In this document: piece by piece, positions 1 to 11,150 of the stretch | Position numbering within the stretch: position 1 is the stretch's first letter | Layout: each line of letters starts with the position of its first letter | Origin: Ctena decussata | Lineage: Eukaryota; Mollusca; Bivalvia; Lucinida; Lucinidae | Assembly: GCA_963989385.1 (NCBI GenBank) | Contig: OZ022511.1 | Span: 31,056,503-31,120,502, forward strand | Direction: 5' to 3' | DNA: 64,000 bases | Made by a program: the position numbers and the translations under genes | The notes under the pieces: model-generated | Database searches by the model: none | What the model was told of the DNA's origin: nothing | The model's input: the letters and a program-made list of their open reading frames with translations, nothing else

Positions 1-937
1 TACAGCTATAAAACATTATTCAATTGAAAAGGCGAGTTTTCATGATAATAAGCTTATTGACCCCTGAAAATGGCAAATCCAGAGATAACATGGGGTCAGT
101 ATTCTATGAATGCAGTTTAAATCACATTTTGTAGTGATAACAACACATACACAGGGCATTCACTGACCGGCGCGAAGAGCCACTTCATATATTTATTACT
201 CAACTTTGCTATGTATCAACACCTTACATGAAATAATGTTGGCTTGGTTCCTGGTAATCTAATATCCTATATTTTGTACTAAGTATGTAGAACAATAATC
301 ATTTCATAAATTTGATAGTTTCTTCTGAAGAGTTTACTGAGTTTCATGCAAAGTGACAAAGAAACCAAATGTGCGTTTGCTGTGGATGGGGTACCCGTTT
401 TATTATGGGAATTCGCGTTGCATCATTGCAACTGGCTGACCATTGACTTGAATCTCTGATTTTATTAAAAAGTCATTCCAGAGATCAACATCCTGCTGTG
501 GATATTATGACATAAAACTGCAGCATATTTCAAACCTAGGGTGGGTATTGTTAGCCCCATTACGAAAACAACTGAAAAATCACTTCACTGTCACAAAGTA
601 TATTACATGCAGTCATTATCATCTTGATTTGCTGTATCGTTTTTTGATAATTTGTTCACTGTGCTGAAGATACAAAGTATTCATTTTTTTGTTTGAACAG
701 AAAATTTGAGTTGCTCTGTTGATTGGCAGAAAAGGAAAAGTGTGAAACAAAAAGACTGAATGATAAGGGGGTTTACTGAAATTATTGAAAAAAAAAACGA
801 AATATAAGGGCCACAATTTCATATGATTTTTTTTTTTTTTTTTTTTAAATCCGACCTAATATACCTGATATTTTCCAGCCTTAACTTACAATATGCATTA
901 TATATATTTTTCGGCCAAAGTTTTCAAGCTATTTATT
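1..937. other. Gene-free AT-rich flank
   Basis: No reading frame, RNA gene or repeat that I recognise. A poly-T run of about 19 bases lies near 828-846. The short open frames here are chance-length for this base composition. Confidence 0.6.
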
Positions 938-1889
938 ATGTCCCCCACCAAAGGTGAGGGGGGGGGGGACATATTGTTTTCAGTGCGGATCCCGTCGGCG
1001 TCGGCGTCAGCGTCGGCGTCGGCGTGACAGATTCTTGTATGAGCGATATCTCTTGAACCAATAGATGGAATTTCACCAAACTTGCATGGATATATCATTG
1101 GGACAAGCTTATGAGCTGATTAGATTTCGGTGATCTTGGCCCCATTTTCTAGGTCACAGGATGACTTAGATGACAATTTCTTGTACCCAATTTCTTGTAT
1201 GCGCGATATCTCTTGAACCAATAGATGGAATTTCACCAAACTTGCATGGATATATCATTGGGACAATTGTAAAGCTGATTAGAATTTGGTGACCTTGACC
1301 TCATTTTCAAGGTCACTGGTGACTTGGATGACAATTTCTTGTACCCACTATATCTCCTGAACCAATGGATAGAATTTCACCAAACTTTCATGGATACATG
1401 ATTGGGACAAGTTTATGAGCTGAACAAAATTTTTGTGACCTTGACCTCATTTTCAAGGTCACAGGAGGATTTAGATATGTGAAAATTTTACTAAAATTGA
1501 TGTATCTCTATAGCCTTTGGCTTGATTTCCACTTTACTTTCATAGATATACCTATGGGACAGTCTCAAGAGTGTACTGTGTTTTGATGACCTTGACCCCA
1601 TTTTCAAGGTCAAAAGCTATCTTACAAATGCGTATTTTTCTCTCTTAAAAATGAGATATCTTGAACCAGTGGATGGATATTCATCAGACTTGCATGTATG
1701 TATCGTTGTGACAGGTTTAAGACATGTTTAGTAGTTGGTGACCTTGACCCATTTTTGAAGGACATAGTCGTCTATGTAGGATATCTTTAGAACCAGCGGA
1801 ATGATTTTGTCCAAACTTGCGTAGTTATTTTATTTGTACAGGCTTTTTATTCATTAGAGGGGATAGGAAATGGGCTGGTGGGGGGACAT
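938..1889. mobile_element. Dispersed repeat bounded by inverted GTCCCCCACC ends
   Basis: The left end reads ATGTCCCCCACC (938-949) and the right end GGTGGGGGGACAT (1877-1889), so the element has short inverted termini. Inside, a degenerate unit of roughly 120-160 bases recurs. Its landmarks are 'gatatctcttgaaccaat', 'ttcaccaaacttgcatgg' and 'gaccttgacc' followed by 'ttcaaggtca'. A G-run follows the left end. No transposase is visible. Elements of this look are common in bivalve genomes, but the superfamily is not resolved here. Confidence 0.7.
994..1023. repeat. GTCGGC hexamer microsatellite
   Basis: About five tandem copies of GTCGGC, one with a G-to-A change, form a GC-rich island inside the surrounding repeat. 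A frame across it would read poly-Asp-Ala on the minus strand, which is an artefact. Confidence 0.8.
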
Positions 1890-2586
1890 CAGTTTTTCTC
1901 TGAAAAACATTTCTCGTTTATCTTTTTTATTATCTCAGATCCACATACGTGAAATAATATTGAAAGGCCGAAAAAATAGCAACTAAGTTTTATCTGACCT
2001 AGCCTTTCCTCTTCCCCGATTGGAGGGTCAGAAAACTTTTTCAAGTCTTTAAGTTAGTAGAATTGGGTTGAATACATAGAGAGGCAAGGTACCAAAGTAA
2101 TCTGAATTTTTGAAATGGATATGCTTTTAAACATCTTGCTACTAGCAGATGGTGTTTTATTGAATGTCAGTGGTACTGTCTGGTCTAAACATAATATAGG
2201 AAGTTTCTTTGATGTTGCTAATAACTACCCTCTTATCTAATTATAGGTACTGATCTCAGTGGCACTTCACACATATTAGCTAGGGCCTTTAACACAGTTA
2301 TGTAAATCACAACTGGACCGGGCAATAAAATTTCCATCTGATCCTGATATTATTGTTACTTTTACCTAGGAGGAAACCTTTGAAAAAGGTTAACAACGGA
2401 GCTCATTAAGATGAAAGAAAAATAAATATCATGATATCCTTACTGTCTTGCATTAATGTATATACATAAACAAAGGAGTTGGTTGAAAATATGTTATATT
2501 TTGTGCTTACGTTGGCTTCATAATTTAATGACAAAGATTATTTTGTAATTTAAATAGTAATATTTTGGCAAAACGGTTCTCATGAG
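1890..2586. other. Unannotated spacer
   Basis: AT-rich sequence. I see no coding signal, RNA gene or repeat structure. Confidence 0.5.
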
Positions 2587-2790
2587 GCGTCGCCGGAACG
2601 CATTGTGAGGTTGGTAGCGCGGCTGACCCGAGAGCCGGGAGTCCTGGGTTCGTTTCCCGGACCGGCCATATACTTATAAGATCTAACCCTACCCAGGAAT
2701 AGTGTGGTTAGGTTAACTATCCGTCCCGACATGACCATAAATGTTTACCGTGGACGCCAAGCAATAAAACAACTGCAACAACAATCTAAT
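2587..2790 (+). mobile_element. tRNA-derived SINE (CAA-tailed type)
   Basis: The head has a box-A-like stretch around 'ttggtagcgcgg' and a clear RNA polymerase III box B, 'gggttcgtttccc' (about 2646-2658). A tRNA-unrelated body follows. The copy ends in 'aataaaacaactgc' and a short CAA-rich tail. Cloverleaf pairing is imperfect and a 3' body is present, so this is a SINE and not a working tRNA gene. Confidence 0.65.
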
Positions 2791-2879
2791 GAGGGCTCAC
2801 AACAGATGAATTTATGGAGCAATATTAAAAGATATCCTTAAATTTACCTAGTTACCCCTTCGTATGTGCAGCCCTGTAT

Positions 2880-3440
2880 TGAATACTCATAACTACATTT
2901 TCTGAATATGAAAAATTCGAATTATGGATAATTATAATTCGAATAATGGATATCCATAAGTTTAACAATGGATATCAAAAGAACTACTGAATATTTGATT
3001 TCCAAATCCAGGTATTGATACCCTAAAAAATCAAATGACTTTTGGCTGTCCCCAAAACAACTGATCATCATATAACGTGAGGTTCTATTTAGCAATTCAT
3101 TTCCTTATGGATAGGCATAATTCTATTTTAGGATATCCAATATATACACCATGGATATCCAATATTCATCATGGTTTTTGAATTTCCATAATTTGATTGA
3201 TCCATATTTTGGATATTCATAAATCGGATTTTGTATACGCGGTTATTCAATCAAGATGAACATTTGGTATTCATTAATCGAATTTTTGGATATCCATATT
3301 TCGAATTATGGATACTCATTTATCAAATTTTGACTATCCAAAACCGAATTATGAATATCTAAAAGTCGATTGATGGATATCCATATATCAATTTTTAGAT
3401 ATCCCAAATCGATTTCAATATTATCTTAAGAATTCGGATA
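2880..3440. repeat. Degenerate array of ATGGATATCCAT and TTCGAATT palindromes
   Basis: Short palindromes such as 'atggatatccat', 'ttcgaatt' and 'ggatatccaata' recur every 20-30 bases in both orientations over about 560 bp. It looks like an old tandem array of a unit of about 23 bp that alternates GGATATCC with TTCGAA cores. Confidence 0.65.
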
Positions 3441-5704
3441 GCATAAGTATTCGATTGTCTCAGGTCTGTTTTTCTGTGAAATCACTAATGTGTGACGGAC
3501 TGGCAGACTGTGCATACCATGATTAGACTCTTCTTTCAGAAACAGGCTGATATGGATATTCATTGTCTTTGCTTTTCTCTCTCAATAATTTGGATAATTA
3601 TGATGTAACTGACACGTATTTGACAGGCAGCAGTAATAATAACAACATTAATAGCAAAGATAACAAAAGGCAAGTTTGAATTTCAGACAGCCAGCATGCT
3701 GTCGATTTTCTTTACTGCCATCACAAAAAATGCTCAATTCAAATTATGGTTTAAGTTGGCTTGCTAATTTTGAAAGAGAGTGTCTTTTACTGTAGCTATG
3801 AAAATTGCCAAATGAATGATTGAAATTTCATTAAAAAAATGTAAAATTTATAAATACATTTTCTTTAATGAAAAGCAAAAATAATATAAAAAAAATACCA
3901 AACTATCTTAAATTGGTCACAAGTTTAGCTTTCGAAAAAGCTTGAGAGGTTATCCCTTAGCAAAAGAATCTATAGGATGCAAGTGGTAAAGCAGAAAATT
4001 TGCAGCAATACAATTAACTTTATTGTATTCTTGGATCTGTTGAAGTTGTAGGTAAGTGGCGAGTTTGACAGCTTTTTCTTTTTGTCTAGTGATTGCTCGT
4101 AACAGGTGAGCTTCAGTGCTATAAACTTTTGTTAGATGACCTGTACTGTTTAGTAATGGCTCTTCGTAAGTGGACTGTACTCTCTGGTAAGTGCTTAGTG
4201 TATTAGGTGAGATTCTTGTATTAGGCGAGATGAAGTGAAAAGGATAGGTTTTACAGCTCATGTCTTAGCAATGCTGGAAGGGGGCGTCAAACTACGGGAG
4301 AAAATACCGGTAAATAGTGGAACCTGCATTTAGCGTTAATCAAGTAGCACTTATTGATCTGCACTGTTAAGTGATAACTGAACTTTTAGGTAACTGTTTG
4401 TGTAGGGTGAGATAAAGTGCACTACTGATGCCATTCTGTTGAAACTTGATGTACATATCTGCATAGTGGTGATACATATCTAGTGTAAGTTTTATAAAGT
4501 TTTGGTAAATTGGTTAATTAGTTACGGCTCATTTTCCTGATTTTAACTCATTTAAAGAGAAATAACTCATACTGTAGCAAGTATGACGAAACTTCATATG
4601 CATCAGTGGGTTATAGTGATATATATTTGTATTAAGTTTCATGAAATTTCATGAAATTTCATCCAGTGATTACTTAGTTTAGGTAAAATTCCGTTTATCT
4701 GTAACTTATATCGTAGGCGTGTAATTGTATATACGAAAACCTTCTTAATGTACATGGATACATTGTCAATGGACGTGGAAGTGTTTTTATTTTATCTCCC
4801 TTTCTAATAGGGTTCAAATCTGAAAGGAAAGAATTTGCTCCTCTATGAGCAAATTTAGTTTCTTTAAGAGTAGACCGTGTTCTGGAAGTATTTAGTCGTC
4901 CAGTAAAGCACATTTGCTGTCCAGAAAGCTGTTTTCTTTTGAAAATAGGGTTGAGAAACATGGCGGTGTTCACAGCCACCATTAGCGTAAACATCTGAAG
5001 GGATATGGGAACTGCTTATGCTCGCACGCGCATTATGTCCCTCAAAGTCTGCCGAGGCCTGCTATCCTTTTGTTCAAACGTGGATTCACCGTCTCGACTG
5101 CGTTCGTGTGCTGACTGAGAAGCAGTTCGTGTGTCATTTAAGGTGCATGGGTAAACCTCCATTATTTTTGTTGCTTTTGCAAATTCCACAAAGGGAAACA
5201 GCTTTTGTAACATTCTGTATGCCTCACTGGGTATCGACAAATAAAATTAAATAATACATGGTATGCGCTAACTCTAGAATATATTGGTCACCTGCTGTAA
5301 TGTAACAAAATAAACAACCAAGGTTAAGCTATTTATGCCTACTTCCCAGAAAAGTGACTTAAGCAAACAGTGCAGACCTAGATCAGCCATCGTAAAACGC
5401 GGCGTCTGATCAGGGTTTACTCTATTTGCAAAAGACAAATTGGGTAATTTACCTTAGTAATTGACAAATGGAATCATTTGATTTAAGGACAGAAGAGTCC
5501 ACTAGGTGTAAATGGGTTAACGAGATTTTAATAAAACTCATTAAGCTCTTTTCTTCCAGGAAACTTTTATGATTTGGTTATGCTTTTTTATCAAAACCAA
5601 GAATGAGCAAGTTGCAATTCTGGAATCTCTCATCAATTTTGAAAAAAGAGCGCACAAGGACAATAAAACACTTTAAGTGCTGCCTGTCTCTCTATTTGCC
5701 ATGT
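3441..5704. other. Gene-free interval
   Basis: No coding gene is supported. Frames of 74-103 codons occur on both strands but overlap one another and show no recognisable protein. A decayed piece of the bivalve fold-back family ('gatcagcc' ... 'ctgatcagggt') lies near 5375-5420. Confidence 0.45.
4831..4856. repeat. Hairpin with AATTTGCTC / GAGCAAATT arms
   Basis: GAATTTGCTC (4831-4840) and GAGCAAATTT (4847-4856) form a 9-10 bp stem around a 6-base loop. The same stem sequence recurs near 16396 and 19283, so it is a dispersed hairpin module and not a local accident. Confidence 0.7.
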
Positions 5705-5720
5705 TTTATTTATTTATTTA

Positions 5721-5764
<44 letters not shown>
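5705..5764. repeat. TTTA run followed by TG dinucleotide microsatellite
   Basis: A short TTTA tandem (about 5705-5722) runs into about 20 TG units (about 5723-5764). This is a typical eukaryotic dinucleotide microsatellite. Confidence 0.95.
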
Positions 5765-5765
<1 letters not shown>

Positions 5766-7430
5766 TATCTCTTGAAAAATCAGCAGCTTTTCACTGACCT
5801 TGTACTTTAGAATTCGGTCAAAAGATTTCCTGTCCCCGATCACAAGAGAGAAAACTTGTGACCAAATTTTAAAATGTATTTCTGACATACTTACAGGCTA
5901 CTCGTATTGATGGAAACTTTTAACTGACTTAAGTATGCACTTAATGGCGACTAGTGAGAAAAATTCCTTACCTTATTTGGTCATATATTTTGCAAAATCT
6001 TAGCTAAATTTAAATTCTGATATTAGCTCATTTCCTAGAACGGGTTACTATATTTAAATGGTCACCAATTCAAGGTAGAAAGCGTAGTCTGCTGTTTTTT
6101 TCTAAGGTTTGTTGATCCGCTTTGAAGAAAACACTTAGTGTAGAGGCTCAATGCACTTGTACTATGACATTTTTGCATATGCAAAAATCAGGTTTTCTGA
6201 TGACGCGGATAATATGTAGTCAGGGCGAGCGAAGCACGTCAATATAAAAACGCTTTTTCCGAATTTGATAAACCTTTGGAGGGCTTTCGTTCTGTATATA
6301 ATGGATTATGTCCCCGGGAGACATACTGACTGATACGTCTGCCCGTTGTCACAAAATTGTGTCTGCTCTGTAACTTAAAAACTATTAAGGAAAATGCATG
6401 AATTTTCATGAAAAATATTAACCAACATAAGACTACTTGCACAGCGCAAGAACTGTAAATCTGGATTGCGTATTTTATTGAGATATGGTCCGTATTTTTG
6501 AAATTTTGGAGACGTAAAATAAGATGTTCAAGCCTTGTTCAGACGAGCAATGTTTCTTTGCCAAAGAAGGTCTGCCACAGAAAAATATGCTGGTGTAAAC
6601 GAAAATATGTGATAAAGTCTCATTGACAAATACGTACTGTAATGGTGAGTGAGCTTATAAAATTTGCTCGTATAAACCGAGACCTTTGCTGAAGTTTCTC
6701 GATATCGGCGTATAAATGTGACAAACTCTTTGCTGGTTTATTGGCATTTGTCAAAGATGTGCAACAACACTTACACATTCTGCAATTTGCAAGGCCTTCA
6801 AAGCAATGAACAGGGTGTGGTACCTATTATAACTGAAAAAGTCGGAAAGAGCAAGAGCCTATTTATATTAATGCTGCAGCCTGCTGTATTTGCATTGCAC
6901 CCCCAGTAAAAGCCTTGAACGACGGGGACCTGTTGACAAAATGGACCCGCTCCGTAAAGTCCCTATATTTGTGCTTAACAGCTCATCGGTACTTGCCCGA
7001 TGTAAGGGAATTATCAGAAAGTATCTCTCCCGCTAGATAACGTTGTCCGACGTCATTCCCCGTTGCGGGGATAAAGCTGACAATTTTAATCATAGGTATC
7101 ATACCGTTCTCTAGGATCGGTTGATTTCATGCTTATCCTGAAACGACGATTCTAATAAAAGTGGAACTGTTAAGGGGTCCTATTGACAAATGGTAAATTA
7201 TAGATAACCAGGTTGTTTTTTAAAATAAAATATTTATGCATGCAGAACAGTTTTGAACCTCCTTTGCACTCAAACCGTCGCTATCTTAGCGCAACTTTCT
7301 GTTCATTTGCAAAACGAATAATAATAAATAGGAAGTGGATCAAACGGCCAAAAAAATTACAAATGCGTTCAGTCGACTCAAGAGTTGTTAACATTTTGTC
7401 AGAATTATATAATCTTTTGTGGTTTTGAAG
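5765..7430. other. Gene-free interval with one repeat fragment
   Basis: Nothing coding is supported. Around 6300-6390 a fragment ('tgtccccgggagacat' followed by 'ctgctctgtaactt') resembles the repeat at 13740-14155. Confidence 0.45.
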
Positions 7431-8298
7431 TTAAGGTGGTGATAATCACTGATTTGGGACAAAGACAAGAATCTGTATAATATTAAAAAAAACACTGATC
7501 TTTCCAAAACTTAGCAGATGCCTTCTTTATGTTGTTTCAAATAATTTAGAATCCCAAAATGCAGCATTTGTTAATGTTAAAAAGTGTTTTTATAAGAGAA
7601 GATCAAAGGGTAATTTTCTGCAAATAAATCTGAAAAAATAATATCATTATTGAAAATATACTTAGTGCTTAGAGTACCTTGTTGCACAATGGAGAGCGTC
7701 CTAGCAATTATTTTTTTCAAACTCTTTCACACATAACCAGGATGAGCAGATAAAAAAAAGATGCAGTCTGTGTCCAATTTTTTTTGTCAAAACACACAGG
7801 TGCGACAGGTGATACTATTTTAACAAGGTTGAACAATTTCATCTACACACCACTGATCATGTCAGTAATGTATTATTTATATTGTAGGTGTTAACATAGG
7901 TATGCTTGCCTACCCTATATTTAATAAATGCGTCCAGTGTACATTTACTTTCTACATGGTTGAACATTGAGAAAAAGCTGCCGTTTTTATCTGGTCTACA
8001 TTACAATTTGAGAAAGAGTTGGAATAAATAATTGCTAGGACGCCCTACATTATGCAATAATGCACCTTCAGTACAGCGTAAATTTTCAATAATGATATTA
8101 GTTTTTCAGATTTATTCGCAGAAAATTACCCTTTGATCTTTTCTTATAAAAACACATTATTAAGCAGCATGTACGTCTATTTTGTATTCTACACCGTAAA
8201 GAACAACACAAATAAGAAGTCTGCTAACTTTCAGGAAGATAGGTTATTTTTTATGGTTTTATGCAGATTTTTACATTTACCATAAATCACCACCTTAA
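7431..8298. mobile_element. TTAA-flanked fold-back element with long inverted arms
   Basis: The element starts TTAA-GGTGGTGAT (7431) and ends ATCACCACC-TTAA (8298). The two halves are inverted copies over roughly 300 bases each. Matching blocks include 'gatcaaagggtaattttc' (near 7604 and inverted near 8135) and 'gcgtcctagcaattat' (near 7697 and inverted near 8030). The unpaired centre is about 7760-7990. A TTAA duplication is the hallmark of piggyBac-type integration, but no transposase is present, so this is a non-autonomous fold-back element of uncertain superfamily. Confidence 0.8.
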
Positions 8299-8401
8299 AT
8301 TAGTGGTATACGTTTTGTCAATATGTCAGTTTCATCTGGTGTAAAATTAAAATCTTAAAATGTTCCTTCAAGAGCAGAGAATACATACAGAAATAGGAAC
8401 A

Positions 8402-8448
8402 TTGGCCAGACTACGTAGTTTCGGCTAATAAAGCCTCGTCAGTGATCC
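8402..8448 (-). ncRNA. Hammerhead ribozyme, type I, Penelope/retrozyme type
   Basis: Read on the minus strand, the conserved core CTGACGA lies at 8442-8436. Stem II is GGCT (8435-8432) with AGCC (8426-8423) around a five-base loop, followed by GAAA (8422-8419). Stem III is the self-complementary ACTACGTAGT (8419-8410). The cleavage triplet is GUC, with the cut expected after the C at 8409. Core bases and stems II and III are intact. Stem I is weak: only about three pairs form next to the core (TCA with TGG, one of them a wobble). The very short palindromic stem III is typical of hammerheads in Penelope-like elements and retrozymes, which tend to act as dimers. The 65 bases after the cleavage site match those after the ribozyme at 58188. 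Confidence 0.8.
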
Positions 8449-8828
8449 TGGCAATATCTGGTACGAAACCAGAAAAAAAGCATACTGTAATTTCTTAATT
8501 TTACTTGGGCAGTCGATTCAAAGGCTGATTAGTTTTAAAAGGATCCAAATAATATAAAAGACAATGCTCTAGAATAATAGTCTAAATCGATCTCAAATTT
8601 TAGATTTCTCAGAATCTATCCAGTAAGCATTCTGTAGTAATAGTCACTAAAAGAGGATACCAATAACACCAAATCTTGGTCTGTACCGCAGATGAGTGTT
8701 TTACAGACCGCGGTGCATGTACTTTTAGGCTAACCTAGAGTTGATGTCATTCAAAAAATCAGATTTAGTTTACAAGCCTGCATTTAATGTTGAACGTTTT
8801 CCATACACAATAGTAAAAAGTATGCAAA
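8449..8828. other. Sequence upstream of the minus-strand ribozyme
   Basis: Probably belongs to the ribozyme-bearing element on the minus strand, but I see no reading frame or second boundary. Confidence 0.35.
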
Positions 8829-9140
8829 GACCAGGAACTGAAACAATCAAAATCCAAATCCAGCCCTCAAACCATAGTTGGAAACAACTAAGATTACAAA
8901 CAATCAAGATACAGAGAACATATGGCCAACCGAGTGAGCAGCTTGTTCCCAAAAGGTGGCAACTCAGCAACCCAAACCCAACCAAAAATAATAAGAACAT
9001 ACATAAGGTAAAACATCACAGAAACTCTGACACCGAAAACAGGCAACAGAGAACCACAACAGAACTACCGCCTTGGAACGGTCAGTAATGAATTACTGGG
9101 GGGCTTAAATCGATTTTACAGGCCCAACCTCACCCTCAGT
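8829..9140 (-). repeat. Dispersed repeat, GTTCCAAGGCGG family (copy 1)
   Basis: On the minus strand it reads 'gaggttgggcc', 'cagtaattcattactgacc', 'gttccaaggcggtagttctg'. Related copies lie at 43470-43870 (-), 50140-50720 (+), 57610-57700 (+), 58970-59180 (+) and 62990-63140 (-). The 115-codon frame through it is repeat-derived and matches no protein I know. Confidence 0.7.
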
Positions 9141-10430
9141 TTCTGAAGTGGTACAAAACATTTAGTTGGTTGTTCGGTTCGTATGATAACAATGAATGCA
9201 ATCTTCTACAAACAATAAATGTAATCATCAACAAGAAACACACTTTTTTTCCAAAAACAAAGATTACGCCTAAATTCACACATCATTTTATCTTTGTTCT
9301 GTGCGAATCTGTACATGTACAAATAGATGCACTCGTTCACAATTATTTCAACATTTGTATGAAAGATTGTTTTTATCATTATTATTACTTGGTATAGCAA
9401 AATACAAGCGTTTAAAGCGATTTACCTGTCGCCACCACTTAGTCAAAGTATACATTTACCAGTCAAATAAGACTAAAACCAAGGACACATAAATGCATGG
9501 AGGTGGAAGGGGGGGGGGGGGCTTTGTGAAAATAGTTTTTTTTTTGTAAAATATACTCGGACTACACTGAGAGGCGAAGTGATAAGAGTTTCGGCGTGCG
9601 GTAAACGCAAAGGGTATGTATGCTTGGCAACCTGTATTAGCTTTTTTTCAAGTAAAAAGAGACTTTAACGTTTTAGTAAGCGTGCAAGGTATACTTTACA
9701 AAAGAAAAATGAAACATATATCTACCCGTTTTTTAACTGCTCTTCTATTTATGTAAGTTTTTCTTAGAAATCGCAGATGTAGTAAAATGACATCCTTATT
9801 TGGTAAAATATGATGTCAGCGTAATGTTCAGCCCCAAAATTTTCCGACAGAAAATTTTCCATATTCAGTATATGGATATGTATTATAAACAGTCGTTTCT
9901 ACTACGCAAAGCGCATACTTATTGGTGTTCTGCAGACGTACAGCCGAAGTAAGAAACATAATAATAGTTGTCGTTATAAACTTACTGTATGTAGTAATCG
10001 CGAGTAAAACAATTAAACACAGGACAAATATAACTTGAAACAGAGACTAGAAAAGGGCAAAGGACTGAGTATTGCTTATGCGCTGATTTCTTGCCAGCGG
10101 ATTGTGACATTTACTTTAAGCTGTAATACCAACAGTTTGGTGAACGACAGAACGTACAAGAAGCTCAGAGGTAAGTCAACAGATATATACTAAAACTGCA
10201 AATTTAATTGACTATTACTCATGTTCGGTCGTCGGCAAAATAGGGTAAAATTATATTTTATTTTTCAGAAAAATAAATGAAATAAAATAAGCATTTACTT
10301 ACATCACTTGAGCAAAAATTAATCAGGTTTCTATGAATAAAGAAATTTTGATACTATTTCAAAAGAGACAAGAATTCTATTGTTATCAGTATTTTTTTTA
10401 CTTATTTATTAATTGATTGGGCTTTATTAA
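9141..10430. other. Gene-free interval
   Basis: A G homopolymer of about 12 bases lies at 9510-9521. Otherwise I see no gene, RNA or repeat. Confidence 0.5.
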
Positions 10431-10535
10431 TCTATTTGTTTATTTATTTATTCTTCAGGTACTAAATTCGTCTTTTATTTATTTATTGATAAATCTTTTT
10501 TGTTTATTTATTCTTCAAATACTGAATTCGTCCTT
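10431..10535. repeat. 65-bp imperfect tandem duplication
   Basis: 'tttatttattcttcaggtac' near 10438 and 'tttatttattcttcaaatac' near 10503 begin two adjacent copies of a 65-bp unit that also share 'ttcgtc'. Confidence 0.7.
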
Positions 10536-10678
10536 ACATATAGCGAAAGTTGAATTTCACCTTGTCGCATATATGTCCAAAATTAGCCAGAGGGATCATC
10601 TCATTAAAATTTTGTTCCTCAAATTAGAGGGAAATGGTCAGGCGTGACCTCATGAGGAACATAGTTTTTAGAATTAGA

Positions 10679-10740
10679 CTTAAACCGAGTCTGCTATTTT
10701 TAAACCGAGTCTGCTATTTTCTGTTCTTTGATGTATTCAA
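10679..10740. repeat. Partial copies of the LINE 3' junction sequence
   Basis: 'taaaccgagtctgctatttt' occurs at 10679 and 10699 in tandem, and again at 10977 beside the LINE relic. The second and third copies also share 'ctgttctttgatgtattc'. This suggests local duplication of the junction. Confidence 0.65.
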
Positions 10741-10769
10741 TGCATTCAAAGGATCTTGCTATTCAGAAC

Positions 10770-10870
10770 TTATTTGTCTTCACTGCAGCTGGTGTTTGTG
10801 CCGTGTGGCGGCCGTAAAACGTATCCCCGTTCATCATCATAGTGCATATTATAATGCTGGTCCCTTGGGA
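10770..10870. repeat. Short dispersed repeat also found at 58300
   Basis: 'actgcagctggtgtttgtgc' followed by 'cgtgtggcggccgtaaa' and 'gttcatcat' matches 58300-58380. No coding content is evident. Confidence 0.6.
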
Positions 10871-11012
10871 TCATTGAGTTCATTTGAATTATTTTGAAAA
10901 TAGAGTTCCGCTTAAGCCGGTGCTAAGGGGCATGGCTGGTGTCGCCCATTTCATTACAGGTTATGAACAGACTCAATTAAACCGAGTCTGCTATTTTCTG
11001 TTCTTTGATGTA

Positions 11013-11150
11013 TTCCTTGACCAGGGTCAGGAGCTCATCATATTCTCCAATGGCTACTTGGATCTTTCTGTGAATCTCCTCATTGGTTGTAAGGTCCTCA
11101 TACGACATGTTCAGTAACCTTTGGTAGCATCTCATCTCAAAGGTCTGCGT
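11013..11150 (-). pseudogene. LINE reverse-transcriptase ORF C-terminal relic
   Basis: On the minus strand, a frame running 11144 down to 11013 reads through EMRCYQRLL, then NEEIHRKIQVAIGEYD and LLTLVKE. This is the conserved stretch downstream of the catalytic domain in the endonuclease/reverse-transcriptase ORF of many animal non-LTR retrotransposons. The sequence then diverges into a non-homologous tail, and upstream coding is broken. The fragment is about 45 codons, against several hundred in an intact ORF, so it is a dead internal fragment. Copies of its junction flank it at 10679-10740. Confidence 0.75.

Noticed and set aside
8741..9088. 115-codon frame with Asn/Gln-rich sequence
   Set aside because: It lies within the dispersed GTTCCAAGGCGG repeat, whose other copies do not keep the frame.
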